NCBI RefSeq assembly: GCF_003403095.1
Contig: NZ_CP031555.1
Coordinates: 2,584,001 to 2,648,000, forward strand
Length of the DNA: 64,000 nt
Reading direction: 5' to 3'
From: Thalassospira indica
Lineage (GTDB): Bacteria > Pseudomonadota > Alphaproteobacteria > Rhodospirillales > Thalassospiraceae
Part shown: piece by piece, positions 35,893 through 44,501 of the stretch
Layout of the letters: every line of letters begins with the position of its first letter
Numbering within the stretch: position 1 is the first letter of the stretch
The notes under the pieces: generated by a model
What the model saw: the letters and a program-made list of their open reading frames with translations, nothing else
Databases searched by the model: none
Told to the model about the DNA's origin: nothing
Position numbers and translations under genes: made by a program

Positions 35893-37127
35893 GACAGGAT
35901 TGCGATATCGCCGTCATTGGCGCCGGTCCCGCTGGCAGCACAGTGGCAAAACTGCTTCACGATGCAGGACTTCACGTCACAGTGCTTGAGGCACAGGAAT
36001 TTCCACGCTTCGTCATAGGCGAAAGTTTGCTACCAAATTGCATGAATGTGCTTGAACGTGCCGGTTTCCTGCCCGCCCTTGAAAAAGCGGGTTTCCAGCA
36101 CAAAAACGGCGCTGTCTTTGAGTGTGGCAAAAAACATCGCACTATTGATTTCCGCCAGAATTTCGAGACCACTGGATGGGGCACAACCTATCAGGTAAAG
36201 CGTGCCGAATTTGATCATATCCTTGCCAAAGAGGCCGCACGCGACGGTGTTGACCTTCGGTTTGGTCATACGGTCACAGCAGTACAAACCTCAGATGGTG
36301 GTTGTCTCATCACCTATAAGGACAAAGTGGGCGCAACATCCGAATTGCGGGCTGGTTTTATTGTCGATGCCAGCGGCTATGGCCGTGTTTTACCAAAACT
36401 TTTGGGACTTGCCCGCGCACCGCAATCAATTGCCCGGCGTGCATTGTTTACCCATGTAAAGGACCGCATTGACGATCCTGGCTATGACCGTGACAAAATC
36501 CTGATCACCGTTCATCCTGATCGTCAGAATATCTGGTACTGGCTGATCCCGTTTTCAGATGGTACCGCATCTGTTGGGGTTATCTATCCTGATGGCGACC
36601 CTGAATTTGCCGGTATGCTTGAGCAGGACATCTTTGACCGGTTGATATCCGAAACCCGTCTTGGTCCTTTGCTAGCCAATTCTGAACAAACCCGACAATT
36701 GCAATCAATCGCCGGATACAGTGCGGAATCTGAAAAGCTGTGCGGCGATGGGTACGTGTTGCTTGGCAATGCTGCCGGTTTCCTTGATCCGGTATTCTCA
36801 TCAGGTGTTACAATTGCCCTTCATTCCGCAGAATTGGCCGCGGATATGTTGATCGCGCGCCATCAGGGACGCACGGACATCGACTGGGACACGGGCTTTG
36901 CCAAACCATTGATCCGGGGCGTGGAAACCTTCAGATCGTATGTCGATGCATGGTATGACGGCCGCTTGCAGACAATTATTTTTGAACAACCAGATGATGA
37001 TTCCCAACTGAAACGTATGGTCGTTTCCATCCTGGCAGGTTATGCATGGAACATGGAAAATCCGCTGGTTGCCAAAACCGACCGTTATCTTGAGATGTTG
37101 CACGACCTATGCACTCCCGCATCCTGA
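35889..37127 (+). CDS. Flavin-dependent halogenase-like FAD protein in the aryl polyene cluster
   Basis: A 412-residue FAD protein of the tryptophan/phenol halogenase-like group. N-terminal dinucleotide fold IGAGPAGS (10-17), GESLLP (44-49), K72 in HKNGAVF at the position where these halogenases carry the essential Lys, the WxWxIP signature as WYWLIP (216-221), GNAAGFLDP, and the FxxPxxSxG motif (F298, P301, S304, G306). The start is a TTG overlapping apeM by 4 bp. Xanthomonadin clusters encode a related protein and make brominated or chlorinated aryl polyenes. Halogenation is therefore likely but unproven; a desaturase or monooxygenase role remains possible because the family is broad. Confidence 0.78.
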   Translation: MRQDCDIAVIGAGPAGSTVAKLLHDAGLHVTVLEAQEFPRFVIGESLLPNCMNVLERAGFLPALEKAGFQHKNGAVFECGKKHRTIDFRQNFETTGWGTTYQVKRAEFDHILAKEAARDGVDLRFGHTVTAVQTSDGGCLITYKDKVGATSELRAGFIVDASGYGRVLPKLLGLARAPQSIARRALFTHVKDRIDDPGYDRDKILITVHPDRQNIWYWLIPFSDGTASVGVIYPDGDPEFAGMLEQDIFDRLISETRLGPLLANSEQTRQLQSIAGYSAESEKLCGDGYVLLGNAAGFLDPVFSSGVTIALHSAELAADMLIARHQGRTDIDWDTGFAKPLIRGVETFRSYVDAWYDGRLQTIIFEQPDDDSQLKRMVVSILAGYAWNMENPLVAKTDRYLEMLHDLCTPAS

Positions 37128-37747
37128 AATCCGCAATGATCTTGGCCTGCATGATCGGCCTGTCGGCGTGCGAGACAATGAACCTGCCTCAGGTGACCCT
37201 GCCGGATGTATTTTCAGGCAATGCTGGGCATAAGGTTGCCTTGGCAGACGGGCTTGAATTCACGCTGCCCACGGCCCCTTGGGATGAAGACGAGACAATT
37301 GATGTTGCCCAACAGGTTGAAGCAACCTGGAACAATCAAACCCAATCCGGAACCGCAACCTTTCAGGGGCGCATCAATATTCAGCCCGATCGTGCGCGAA
37401 TTGTCCTGATTGATGATCTTGGCCGTCGCGCCGTTGAAATCGACTGGACCGCTAAGCAAATCATAATCCAGAATGCGAATTGGTTTCCGCAAGAATTTGA
37501 TACAAAAAGACTTCTTGCGGACATTGTCATGACCTATTGGCCACTTGATGCTGTTGAAGATGCCCTGCCCGATAATATGTCGGTTCATGAGGGATTTGGT
37601 GAACGAACCATTCGGCTTGACGATACGGGCCGCAAATACGCCACCATCGAACACCCGATCAAAGACGTCTGGCAAGGTCAGGCCATTCTGAAAAACCAGC
37701 AATTCAACTATCGCATCAAGATCAATTCAATACGGACCGGGAATTAA
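37109..37747 (+). CDS. apeN: DUF3261 lipoprotein, ApeN-like
   Basis: A 212-residue lipoprotein: signal MHSRILKSAMILACMIG and lipobox LSAC (Cys about residue 21). The mature part shows the DUF3261 pattern, including RARIVLIDDLGRRAVEIDW and a central FDTKRLLADIVMTYWPLD. It probably acts at the outer membrane with the LolA-like and MMPL proteins in pigment export. Overlaps the halogenase-like gene by 19 bp and ends 2 bp before apeO. Confidence 0.85.
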   Translation: MHSRILKSAMILACMIGLSACETMNLPQVTLPDVFSGNAGHKVALADGLEFTLPTAPWDEDETIDVAQQVEATWNNQTQSGTATFQGRINIQPDRARIVLIDDLGRRAVEIDWTAKQIIIQNANWFPQEFDTKRLLADIVMTYWPLDAVEDALPDNMSVHEGFGERTIRLDDTGRKYATIEHPIKDVWQGQAILKNQQFNYRIKINSIRTGN

Positions 37748-37749
37748 GT

Positions 37750-38955
37750 ATGACCCGGCATGCATTCTATCTGTCATCGCTTGGCATCATTTCCGCGTTG
37801 GGAAGTGGCAAGGCAGAGACCTCGGCGACACTTGCCGGAGGCAGACAGGCAGACATGATAAAACGCAGCGGTTTTTTACCGGACCGTGACGCCATTCTTG
37901 GCTCTGTTACGGCAGACCTGCCTGCACTGCCGCCGCAATTATCAGCACATGACACCCGCAATAACCGTCTTCTTTGGGCCGCTACAAGCCAGATCGGGGA
38001 TAAGATTGAAGAGCTGATTGCCACCTATGGCCGGCAACGGATTGGCGTTCTGATCGGGACCAGCACCTCCGGGATTGAAGAAGGCACCAAATACTATCAG
38101 CACCGCATCGAAACCGGCGCGTTTCCTGATACCTTCCGGTATGAACATCAGGAAATAGGATCCCCATCGGCATTTTTAAGGGATGCCTTTAAGCTTGGGG
38201 GCCCTGCCTACTCTGTTTCTACGGCCTGCTCGTCGAGTGCAAAGGCGTTTGCATCGGGCATGCGATTGCTAAAGGCGGATATCTGCGATGCAGTTCTTGT
38301 TGGCGGCGTTGACAGTTTGTGTCGGCTGACCGTTGGCGGGTTTGATACGTTGCAATCACTTTCGGTGTCGATTTGTAACCCGATGAGCCGGAACCGCGAC
38401 GGCATCAATATTGGTGAAGGTGCCGCCCTTTTTATTCTGCGCAAAGATGCTGGCGAAATCGAATTGCTTGGTGTGGGTGAGAGCTCGGACGCCTATCACC
38501 CCAATGCCCCACACCCGGATGGCGTTGGCGCGGCACGTGCCATGCGCACCGCCTTGGCGCATGCAGGCCTGACAGCAGACGACATCGCCTATATCAACCT
38601 TCATGGCACGGCAACGCCACTTAATGATGTTATGGAGGCCAAGGCCGTTACAGAAGTTCTGGGATCAAACGTACCCGCCAGTTCGACCAAACCCTTGACC
38701 GGGCATAGCTTGGGGGCAGCTGGCGCAATCGAAGCTGCAATTCTTTGGCTTTCTCTCAGCGAACACAGGACTGGCGCACCGCTCCCGCAGCATCGCTGGG
38801 ATGGCGAACGGGATGATGACATTCCGGAATTGAACCTAGTGGCTGCACAGCAATCCCTGGCGCCGGCTGATCGCCTGGCAATGATGAGCAACTCATTTGC
38901 CTTTGGCGGCAGCAATGTCTCTGTCATCCTCGGAAAGGGATGGACGACCTCATGA
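37750..38955 (+). CDS. apeO: Ketosynthase, ApeO-like
   Basis: A 401-residue beta-ketoacyl synthase. Active-site Cys160 in STACSSSA, His in LHGTATPLND, Lys in SSTKPLTGHSLGAAGA, and Phe in NSFAFGGSN. It should elongate the polyene chain as a heterodimer with the ApeC-like chain length factor, unusual in that the two genes are at opposite ends of the cluster. It overlaps apeP by 4 bp (ATGA). Confidence 0.92.
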   Translation: MTRHAFYLSSLGIISALGSGKAETSATLAGGRQADMIKRSGFLPDRDAILGSVTADLPALPPQLSAHDTRNNRLLWAATSQIGDKIEELIATYGRQRIGVLIGTSTSGIEEGTKYYQHRIETGAFPDTFRYEHQEIGSPSAFLRDAFKLGGPAYSVSTACSSSAKAFASGMRLLKADICDAVLVGGVDSLCRLTVGGFDTLQSLSVSICNPMSRNRDGINIGEGAALFILRKDAGEIELLGVGESSDAYHPNAPHPDGVGAARAMRTALAHAGLTADDIAYINLHGTATPLNDVMEAKAVTEVLGSNVPASSTKPLTGHSLGAAGAIEAAILWLSLSEHRTGAPLPQHRWDGERDDDIPELNLVAAQQSLAPADRLAMMSNSFAFGGSNVSVILGKGWTTS

Positions 38956-39461
38956 GCAACATGTCACAGCGCCAGAATTATGCCCTGCCCCCGATCAATG
39001 AACTGGTCATGCATGCAAAGCCGATGCTGTTGATTGATCGGGCGATGTCCGCTGACGAAACCTCGCTGACCGCCGAAGTCGACATCACGGTCAACAGCAT
39101 GTTCTGCGTTCCCAACAAAGGTGTGCCGAGCTATGTGGGCATTGAATACATTGCGCAGACTGTTGCCGCCTATAGTGGCTGGCGGGCAAAAAACGCTGAT
39201 CCTGACGCGACACCACGTATCGGATACCTTTTGGGCTCGCGCAAGGTCACGCTGTTACGCAACTGGTTCCCCATTGGCCGCACCGTGTCGGTTCATATAA
39301 ACAACATCTTTGAAGATGGTGAAATGGGTGTGTTTGACGGTGAAATCCGTTTGGGCGAGGAAATACTTGTCGCCGCACGCATCAATGTATATCAGCCCAA
39401 AGACAATGAAACTTCTTTGACATCACCTTCGGACAACAACCAAGAAACAACAGACCAATGA
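38952..39461 (+). CDS. apeP: Hot-dog dehydratase, ApeP-like
   Basis: A 169-residue hot-dog protein with the FabA/FabZ-related pattern MLLIDRAMSADET, YVGIEYIAQTVAAYSGWRAK and IGYLLGSRKVTLLRNWFPIG. It lacks the GHFPxxPxxPG catalytic-loop His of the fused ApeI domain. This fits the described pair in which ApeI and ApeP form one dehydratase with unequal contributions. I chose ATG 38952 because it overlaps the apeO stop (ATGA); ATG 38940 is an alternative. Confidence 0.85.
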   Translation: MSNMSQRQNYALPPINELVMHAKPMLLIDRAMSADETSLTAEVDITVNSMFCVPNKGVPSYVGIEYIAQTVAAYSGWRAKNADPDATPRIGYLLGSRKVTLLRNWFPIGRTVSVHINNIFEDGEMGVFDGEIRLGEEILVAARINVYQPKDNETSLTSPSDNNQETTDQ

Positions 39462-40183
39462 CCAGGACCATATTGGTAACAGGCGCCAGCAAGGGCATAG
39501 GTGCCGCAACAGCACGACGTCTTGCACAGGATGGCTTTGACATCGTTCTTCATTATAACTCTGATCGTGATGGCGCTGAAACTGTCGCAAAAGATGTTCT
39601 GGCATCAGGGGTTCAGGCCCGGCTGGTGCAGTTTGATATCTCCAATCGGGACGCGACACGCGAAGCCTTGGAAAACGATATCGCCGAACATGGCGCACCA
39701 TATGGCATCATTCTGAATGCAGGTGTCACACGAGATGGTCCATTTCCCGCCCTTGAAGACGACGACTGGGACAGCGTCATTCACACCAACCTTGACGGAT
39801 TTTACAACGTTATCAAGCCGCTATTGATGCCGATTATTCAGCAGCGCAAAGGTGGCCGCATCGTGGCCCTGACATCAATTGCAGGAATTGCTGGCAACCG
39901 CGGCCAGGTGAATTATTCGGCGTCCAAGGCCGGGATCATCGGGGCGGTAAAGTCCCTCGCCCTGGAACTCGCGAAACGTAAAATCACCGTCAATGCGGTG
40001 GCACCGGGGATCATCGAGACACAGATGACCAAAGACCTGCCAGAAGATGAGGTCAAGGCAATGATCCCGATGCGCCGTTACGGAACAGCCGATGAAGTCG
40101 CTGCGACCATTTCATTCCTGTGCAGCGACGATGCATCATATGTCACACGTCAGGTCATCAGTGTGAATGGGGGCATGCTATGA
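39458..40183 (+). CDS. apeQ: 3-oxoacyl-ACP reductase, ApeQ-like (FabG family)
   Basis: A 241-residue short-chain dehydrogenase. Cofactor loop TGASKGIG (8-15), NAG at 87-89, and the catalytic S140, Y153, K157 in YSASKAG. It reduces beta-ketoacyl-ACP in each polyene elongation cycle. ATGA overlaps link it to apeP and apeR. Confidence 0.93.
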   Translation: MTRTILVTGASKGIGAATARRLAQDGFDIVLHYNSDRDGAETVAKDVLASGVQARLVQFDISNRDATREALENDIAEHGAPYGIILNAGVTRDGPFPALEDDDWDSVIHTNLDGFYNVIKPLLMPIIQQRKGGRIVALTSIAGIAGNRGQVNYSASKAGIIGAVKSLALELAKRKITVNAVAPGIIETQMTKDLPEDEVKAMIPMRRYGTADEVAATISFLCSDDASYVTRQVISVNGGML

Positions 40184-41415
40184 CCCGCCGCGTTGTCGTC
40201 ACCGGAATGTCCGGCATTACAGCACTTGGCAACGACTGGCCAACCATTAAAGCCCGCATGCAAGCTGGCGAGACCGGCATTGCTCGAATGTCGGAGTGGG
40301 ATGACAAATACGATCTGCGTACCCGTCTTGCCGCACCTGTTCCGGACTTTTCGCTCAAAACTCGTTTTAACCGGAAACAGTTACGCAGCATGGGGCGCGT
40401 CGCGCAGATGGCTGTCGCGGCAACCGACGATGCGCTTGAAATGGCGGGTTTGCGAAATGATACCGCATTGTTTGAAGGTGGGCGGCTTGGCATCGCATAT
40501 GGATCGTCCTTTGGAAGCACCCCGCCGGTCCTTGGCTTTACCCGCCTGATGGAGCACGGAGATAGCAACGCGATCACCGCGACCAGCTACATTCAGATGA
40601 TGAGCCATACAGCAGCGGTCAATATCGGTGTTCTTTACGGGATTACCGGGCGGATCATTCCCACGTCGACCGCCTGCACATCTGGCAGCATGGGGATCGG
40701 ATATGCGTATGAGGCAATCAAATATGGCAAGCAAGATGTCATGATCGCCGGTGGCGCTGAAGAACTATGCCCGACCATGGTTGCCGTGTTTGATACACTT
40801 TTTGCAACCAGCGTCAGCAATGATGCGCCAGAAGCAACACCCCGTCCTTATGACGTCAAACGCGATGGCTTGGTGATTGGCGAAGGTGCTGGCACCCTGA
40901 TCCTTGAAGAATACGAGCACGCAAAGGCACGCGGAGCAAAAATTCTTGGCGAGATTGTCGGGTTTGCGACTAACTCGGATGGCTCACACATAACGCACCC
41001 GGCAAGCAAAACAATGGCGCGCACCCTTCAGGGGGCTCTTGATGATGCAGGACTATCTGGTGATGACATCGACATAGTCAGTGGGCATGGCACGGCAACT
41101 GACCACGGAGACATCGCAGAAAGTGAAGCTACTCGTGCTGTTTTCGACCGTGCTGTCCCGATCCACACCCTTAAGGGCCACTTTGGCCACAGCCTTGGTG
41201 CGTGCGGCGCGATTGAAGCCTGGCTGGGGCTGGAAATGATGCGTGAAAGCAATTTCGTGGCGACTGCAAACCTGTCAGATGTCGATCCCGCCTGCGCCGA
41301 GCTGGACTACATCTCAGGCAGTTCCCGACATATCGAAGCCGAACATTTGATGAGCAACAATTTTGCATTCGGTGGCATCAACACCTCGCTTATCTTTAAG
41401 CTCGAAGACCGCTAA
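40180..41415 (+). CDS. apeR: Ketosynthase FabF/FabB type, ApeR-like
   Basis: A 411-residue ketosynthase: Cys166 in STACTSGS, His in GHGTATDHGD, Lys in HTLKGHFGHSLGACG and NNFAFGGIN. It is clearly different from ApeO. In the studied APE pathway ApeR carries out an early condensation. The ATG at 40180 overlaps the apeQ stop (ATGA); the frame to 40120 runs back inside apeQ. Last gene of the cluster; a hairpin follows. Confidence 0.92.
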   Translation: MTRRVVVTGMSGITALGNDWPTIKARMQAGETGIARMSEWDDKYDLRTRLAAPVPDFSLKTRFNRKQLRSMGRVAQMAVAATDDALEMAGLRNDTALFEGGRLGIAYGSSFGSTPPVLGFTRLMEHGDSNAITATSYIQMMSHTAAVNIGVLYGITGRIIPTSTACTSGSMGIGYAYEAIKYGKQDVMIAGGAEELCPTMVAVFDTLFATSVSNDAPEATPRPYDVKRDGLVIGEGAGTLILEEYEHAKARGAKILGEIVGFATNSDGSHITHPASKTMARTLQGALDDAGLSGDDIDIVSGHGTATDHGDIAESEATRAVFDRAVPIHTLKGHFGHSLGACGAIEAWLGLEMMRESNFVATANLSDVDPACAELDYISGSSRHIEAEHLMSNNFAFGGINTSLIFKLEDR

Positions 41416-41423
41416 GCGACTGC

Positions 41424-41442
41424 GCCGGATTGAAAATCCGGC
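41424..41442 (+). terminator. Hairpin at the end of the aryl polyene operon
   Basis: GCCGGAT (41424-41430) pairs with ATCCGGC (41436-41442) around TGAAA, 8 bp after the apeR stop. Only AACAACTT follows, so it is an imperfect terminator between convergent genes. Confidence 0.55.
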
Positions 41443-41453
41443 AACAACTTAGC

Positions 41454-42401
41454 CTATCGAACCGATGCTTCGCTGTTGACATAGATGGCGTAGACGCTTG
41501 TCGTTGCCGTAATCAAAAGCTCGTTCCCCCGTGCACCGCCGAAGGTTAAATTCGATACCGTTTCGGGCACCAGTATCTTGCCAAGCAACACACCTGTCGG
41601 ATCAAAGCAATGCACACCGTCGGCCGCAGAACTCCAGACATTGCCATAACAATCAACTCTGATCCCGTCAGGCAAACCTTGATCGATCTTGGCAAAGTCA
41701 CGACCGTTCTCAAGTCTGGTTCCGTCAACAACGTCGTAAACCCGAATGACAGGGGGAACTCCCTCGTCGTGGCTACTACCTGATTCCGCGATATAAAGCA
41801 GCATCTCATCATTCGAGAATGCCAACCCGTTTGGCTTATGAAACTCCGATGTCACACTGGTTAAAGTGCCAGTTTCAGGATCAAGACGAAATACGTTGTT
41901 GTATTTCTGTTCCGGTGCGGCCTTGTAGCCCTCATAGTTCGACAATATTCCGTAGGTTGGGTCTGTGAACCAGATCGATCCATCGGATTTGACGACAACG
42001 TCGTTTGGTGAATTAAGCCGCCTGCCCTCAAATCCATCAGCAAGCGTCGTGATTGCGCCGTTATGTTCGGTTCGTGTCACCGATCGCGTGCCGTGCCGAC
42101 AGGTAATCAGACGACCGTTCAAGTCAATCGTATTGCCGTTGGCAAAGTCTGAATTGTCGCGGAACACGTTGACCGAACCGTCACACATCCAACGGAAAAT
42201 CTTCTGATTTGGAATGTCAGAGAACAATAGACACTGATGCGCTGGAAACCAAACAGGTCCCTCTGTCCACAAATGCCCGCAAGAAATTTTTCTCAGCCTG
42301 ACATTTGGCAACACAAGGTCGCGGAACCGACGGTCAAGAACCTGATACGGTTCCACCATACCGAATGCATCTTGATGCTTGTCTGCGGCACAGTTAGCCA
42401 A
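41454..42401 (-). CDS. SMP-30/gluconolactonase-family protein
   Basis: A 315-residue six-bladed beta-propeller lactonase. Metal-ligand regions are visible: Glu in WTEGPVWFP, Asn in LNSPNDVVV and Asp in LPDGIRVDCYGNVW. It has no signal peptide. Sugar lactonases of this family hydrolyse aldonolactones made by sugar dehydrogenases. It is the last gene of the CUT2 transporter operon (63 bp after the second permease), so its lactone probably derives from the imported sugar, but no sugar dehydrogenase is in the window. Confidence 0.9.
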   Translation of the reverse strand: MANCAADKHQDAFGMVEPYQVLDRRFRDLVLPNVRLRKISCGHLWTEGPVWFPAHQCLLFSDIPNQKIFRWMCDGSVNVFRDNSDFANGNTIDLNGRLITCRHGTRSVTRTEHNGAITTLADGFEGRRLNSPNDVVVKSDGSIWFTDPTYGILSNYEGYKAAPEQKYNNVFRLDPETGTLTSVTSEFHKPNGLAFSNDEMLLYIAESGSSHDEGVPPVIRVYDVVDGTRLENGRDFAKIDQGLPDGIRVDCYGNVWSSAADGVHCFDPTGVLLGKILVPETVSNLTFGGARGNELLITATTSVYAIYVNSEASVR

Positions 42402-42464
42402 TTGAACGTCCTTTGCTAAATGTATCTGATGTCCGAAAACTTACGCCCCTAAGCGCAAATACCC

Positions 42465-43466
42465 TTAACGCACCAACTGTTGCCGCCCATAAATCAACAA
42501 CATCCCGATGATCACCATGCCGAACACCACCTGTCGGAAGGTATCGGCAGGAATATCGACACCAAGTTGGGCAAAATACCGCTGCGGCTGAACCACCGAG
42601 AGCATCGATTGCAGGATGGTAATCAAAATCACGCCGGCAACAGTTCCAACATACTTACCGCGACCACCCAGAACATTTGTCCCGCCAAGAATAATCGCCG
42701 CAATGGTCGGCAACAGGTATGGATCACCCATCGCCTGATAGGACCTATTGGCCCACCCCGCCAACAGAACGCCTGTCAACGCAGCACATGCACCGGAAAA
42801 GATAAAACAAGCCAAAATGACCTTGCGGGTATCAACACCACTCAGAAAGACTGAACGTTCCTGATTTCCGACGGCATAGATCCGTCGACCAAGAACGGAC
42901 CGGTTCAGCATGAAGACGATCGCGGCCCCCAAAATGATCCAGATCAGAAGCGGATTGGGAATGCCCGGGATAAAATGCCCAACAGCCAGTTCGCGCATGA
43001 ATTCGGTCGCCCGATCCTGCGGGGCAAAACCGCCGGTGTGATAAACCATAAGGCCTTGCGCCACGGCATTCATACCGAGCGTGAAGATCATGGCTGGCGC
43101 ACGCAAATATGCCACGCCAAGTCCATTTACCGTCCCGATCAATGCACCGCATAGAACGCCAAATGGAACGGCAAGTGTAACGCCCCACTCCGGCCCCAGG
43201 AATCCGGTCGCACCGGTTGCCATCATACCGCCGACGCCGATTGTCCAGGGAATAGACAGATCAATATGGCCCAGCAGAATGACAAGCATCACACCGCTTG
43301 CCACCATACCAAGGAAGGATGCGGTATGGAGCTGCTGGATCAAATATTTCGGTGACAGAAAGGCAGGTTCAACCATTGCCCCGATCAGAAGCAGAACAAT
43401 CACACATGCAAATGCAATAAGGGTTGCCCGATCAAATTGCCTTGCGATTACGCCTGAAACACTCAT
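42465..43466 (-). CDS. CUT2 sugar ABC transporter permease 2 (RbsC family)
   Basis: A 333-residue permease (BPD_transp_2) with about nine to ten hydrophobic segments, GHIDLSIPWTIGVGGM and AAIILGGTNVLGGRGKYVGTVAGV, the latter typical of ribose/galactose permeases. It follows the first permease by 9 bp. Two distinct permeases indicate a heterodimeric membrane domain. Confidence 0.92.
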   Translation of the reverse strand: MSVSGVIARQFDRATLIAFACVIVLLLIGAMVEPAFLSPKYLIQQLHTASFLGMVASGVMLVILLGHIDLSIPWTIGVGGMMATGATGFLGPEWGVTLAVPFGVLCGALIGTVNGLGVAYLRAPAMIFTLGMNAVAQGLMVYHTGGFAPQDRATEFMRELAVGHFIPGIPNPLLIWIILGAAIVFMLNRSVLGRRIYAVGNQERSVFLSGVDTRKVILACFIFSGACAALTGVLLAGWANRSYQAMGDPYLLPTIAAIILGGTNVLGGRGKYVGTVAGVILITILQSMLSVVQPQRYFAQLGVDIPADTFRQVVFGMVIIGMLLIYGRQQLVR

Positions 43467-43475
43467 TTTTCCGCC

Positions 43476-44501
43476 TTACCGATAAATATGTAGTCTGTTC
43501 TTGATTCGGAGCACACGCAGCGACCCGAGGCTGACCGCAACAAGCAGTACGACGCCCACAAAAAGCGGCTGCAAGACTGGGTTGATGTCAAACACGATCA
43601 ACAGATCACCAACGGTCCGCATGACGAAGGCACCGAAAATCGAGCCAACCGCGCTGCCGACACCGCCAAACAAAGACGTGCCGCCAATGACAACTGCGCC
43701 GATGGAATTGAGTGTGTACTCGTTGGCAATCGACATCTTCGCTGCGCCGGAATAGGTCAGTGCCGTCAAAAGGATGCCACCAATCGATGCCAACAACCCG
43801 CTTAGGGTATAGGCCAGCATCTTTGCGCGATTGATGGGAATTCCGGACATATACGCCGCCTGTTCGGACGAACCGATGGCAAAGGCGGCCCTTCCCAGAA
43901 CTGATCGGCGATACGGGATCCAGATGAACACAACGACGGCCAGCAAAAGCAAAACGCTATGCGGGACGGCAAAAGATGATCGCGTCATGAAGTCGGCCAG
44001 TTCAAAATTGACCGATCCGCCCGGCTGGGGTCGAACGGCAAGCGCAATACCGAAATAAACCGCACTGGTGGCCAGTGTCGCGATCAGCGGCTGCAACCGT
44101 CCATAGACGATAATCAAGCCATTTACGGCCCCGCAAGCCAGCCCAAGCAACAGCACACCAAAAATGCCGAACGTGGTTGCAATCGGCCCATCAACGACAA
44201 TCGTCGAAGCAAGGCAGTTCGCCAGAACGAATGTCGCCCCCACCGACAGGTCAAGCCCGCGGGTAATAACCGGCAAGGTCTGCGCCATGGCGACAAGTGC
44301 GAGCAATGCGCCCTTGTTAGCCGCGGTATTTATCATGTTGGGCGTCAGGCCCGCTGCCTGCTTCCAGCCATAAACGATGAACATGGAGGCAAAGATAAGC
44401 ATTGCGATCAGAATACCACGCTGTGCTGCCGACAGGCGGCCCACCCAGCCGAAGTATTTTTGGCGAGAAACCAGATCTGCTGGTTCTGAGCTCACTGTCA
44501 T
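43476..44501 (-). CDS. CUT2 sugar ABC transporter permease 1 (RbsC family)
   Basis: A 341-residue permease with RGLDLSVGATFVLANCLAS, GLIIVYGRLQPLIATLATSAVY and IGAVVIGGTSLFGGVGSAVG, conserved CUT2 permease signatures. It overlaps the ATPase gene by 4 bp (44498-44501, ATGA). Confidence 0.93.
   Translation of the reverse strand: MTVSSEPADLVSRQKYFGWVGRLSAAQRGILIAMLIFASMFIVYGWKQAAGLTPNMINTAANKGALLALVAMAQTLPVITRGLDLSVGATFVLANCLASTIVVDGPIATTFGIFGVLLLGLACGAVNGLIIVYGRLQPLIATLATSAVYFGIALAVRPQPGGSVNFELADFMTRSSFAVPHSVLLLLAVVVFIWIPYRRSVLGRAAFAIGSSEQAAYMSGIPINRAKMLAYTLSGLLASIGGILLTALTYSGAAKMSIANEYTLNSIGAVVIGGTSLFGGVGSAVGSIFGAFVMRTVGDLLIVFDINPVLQPLFVGVVLLVAVSLGSLRVLRIKNRLHIYR

Noticed and set aside
35889..37127. 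Reading the FAD protein as a geranylgeranyl reductase
   Set aside because: The WxWxIP and FxxPxxSxG motifs, the placed Lys and the aryl polyene context favour a halogenase-like protein; kept as an alternative only.
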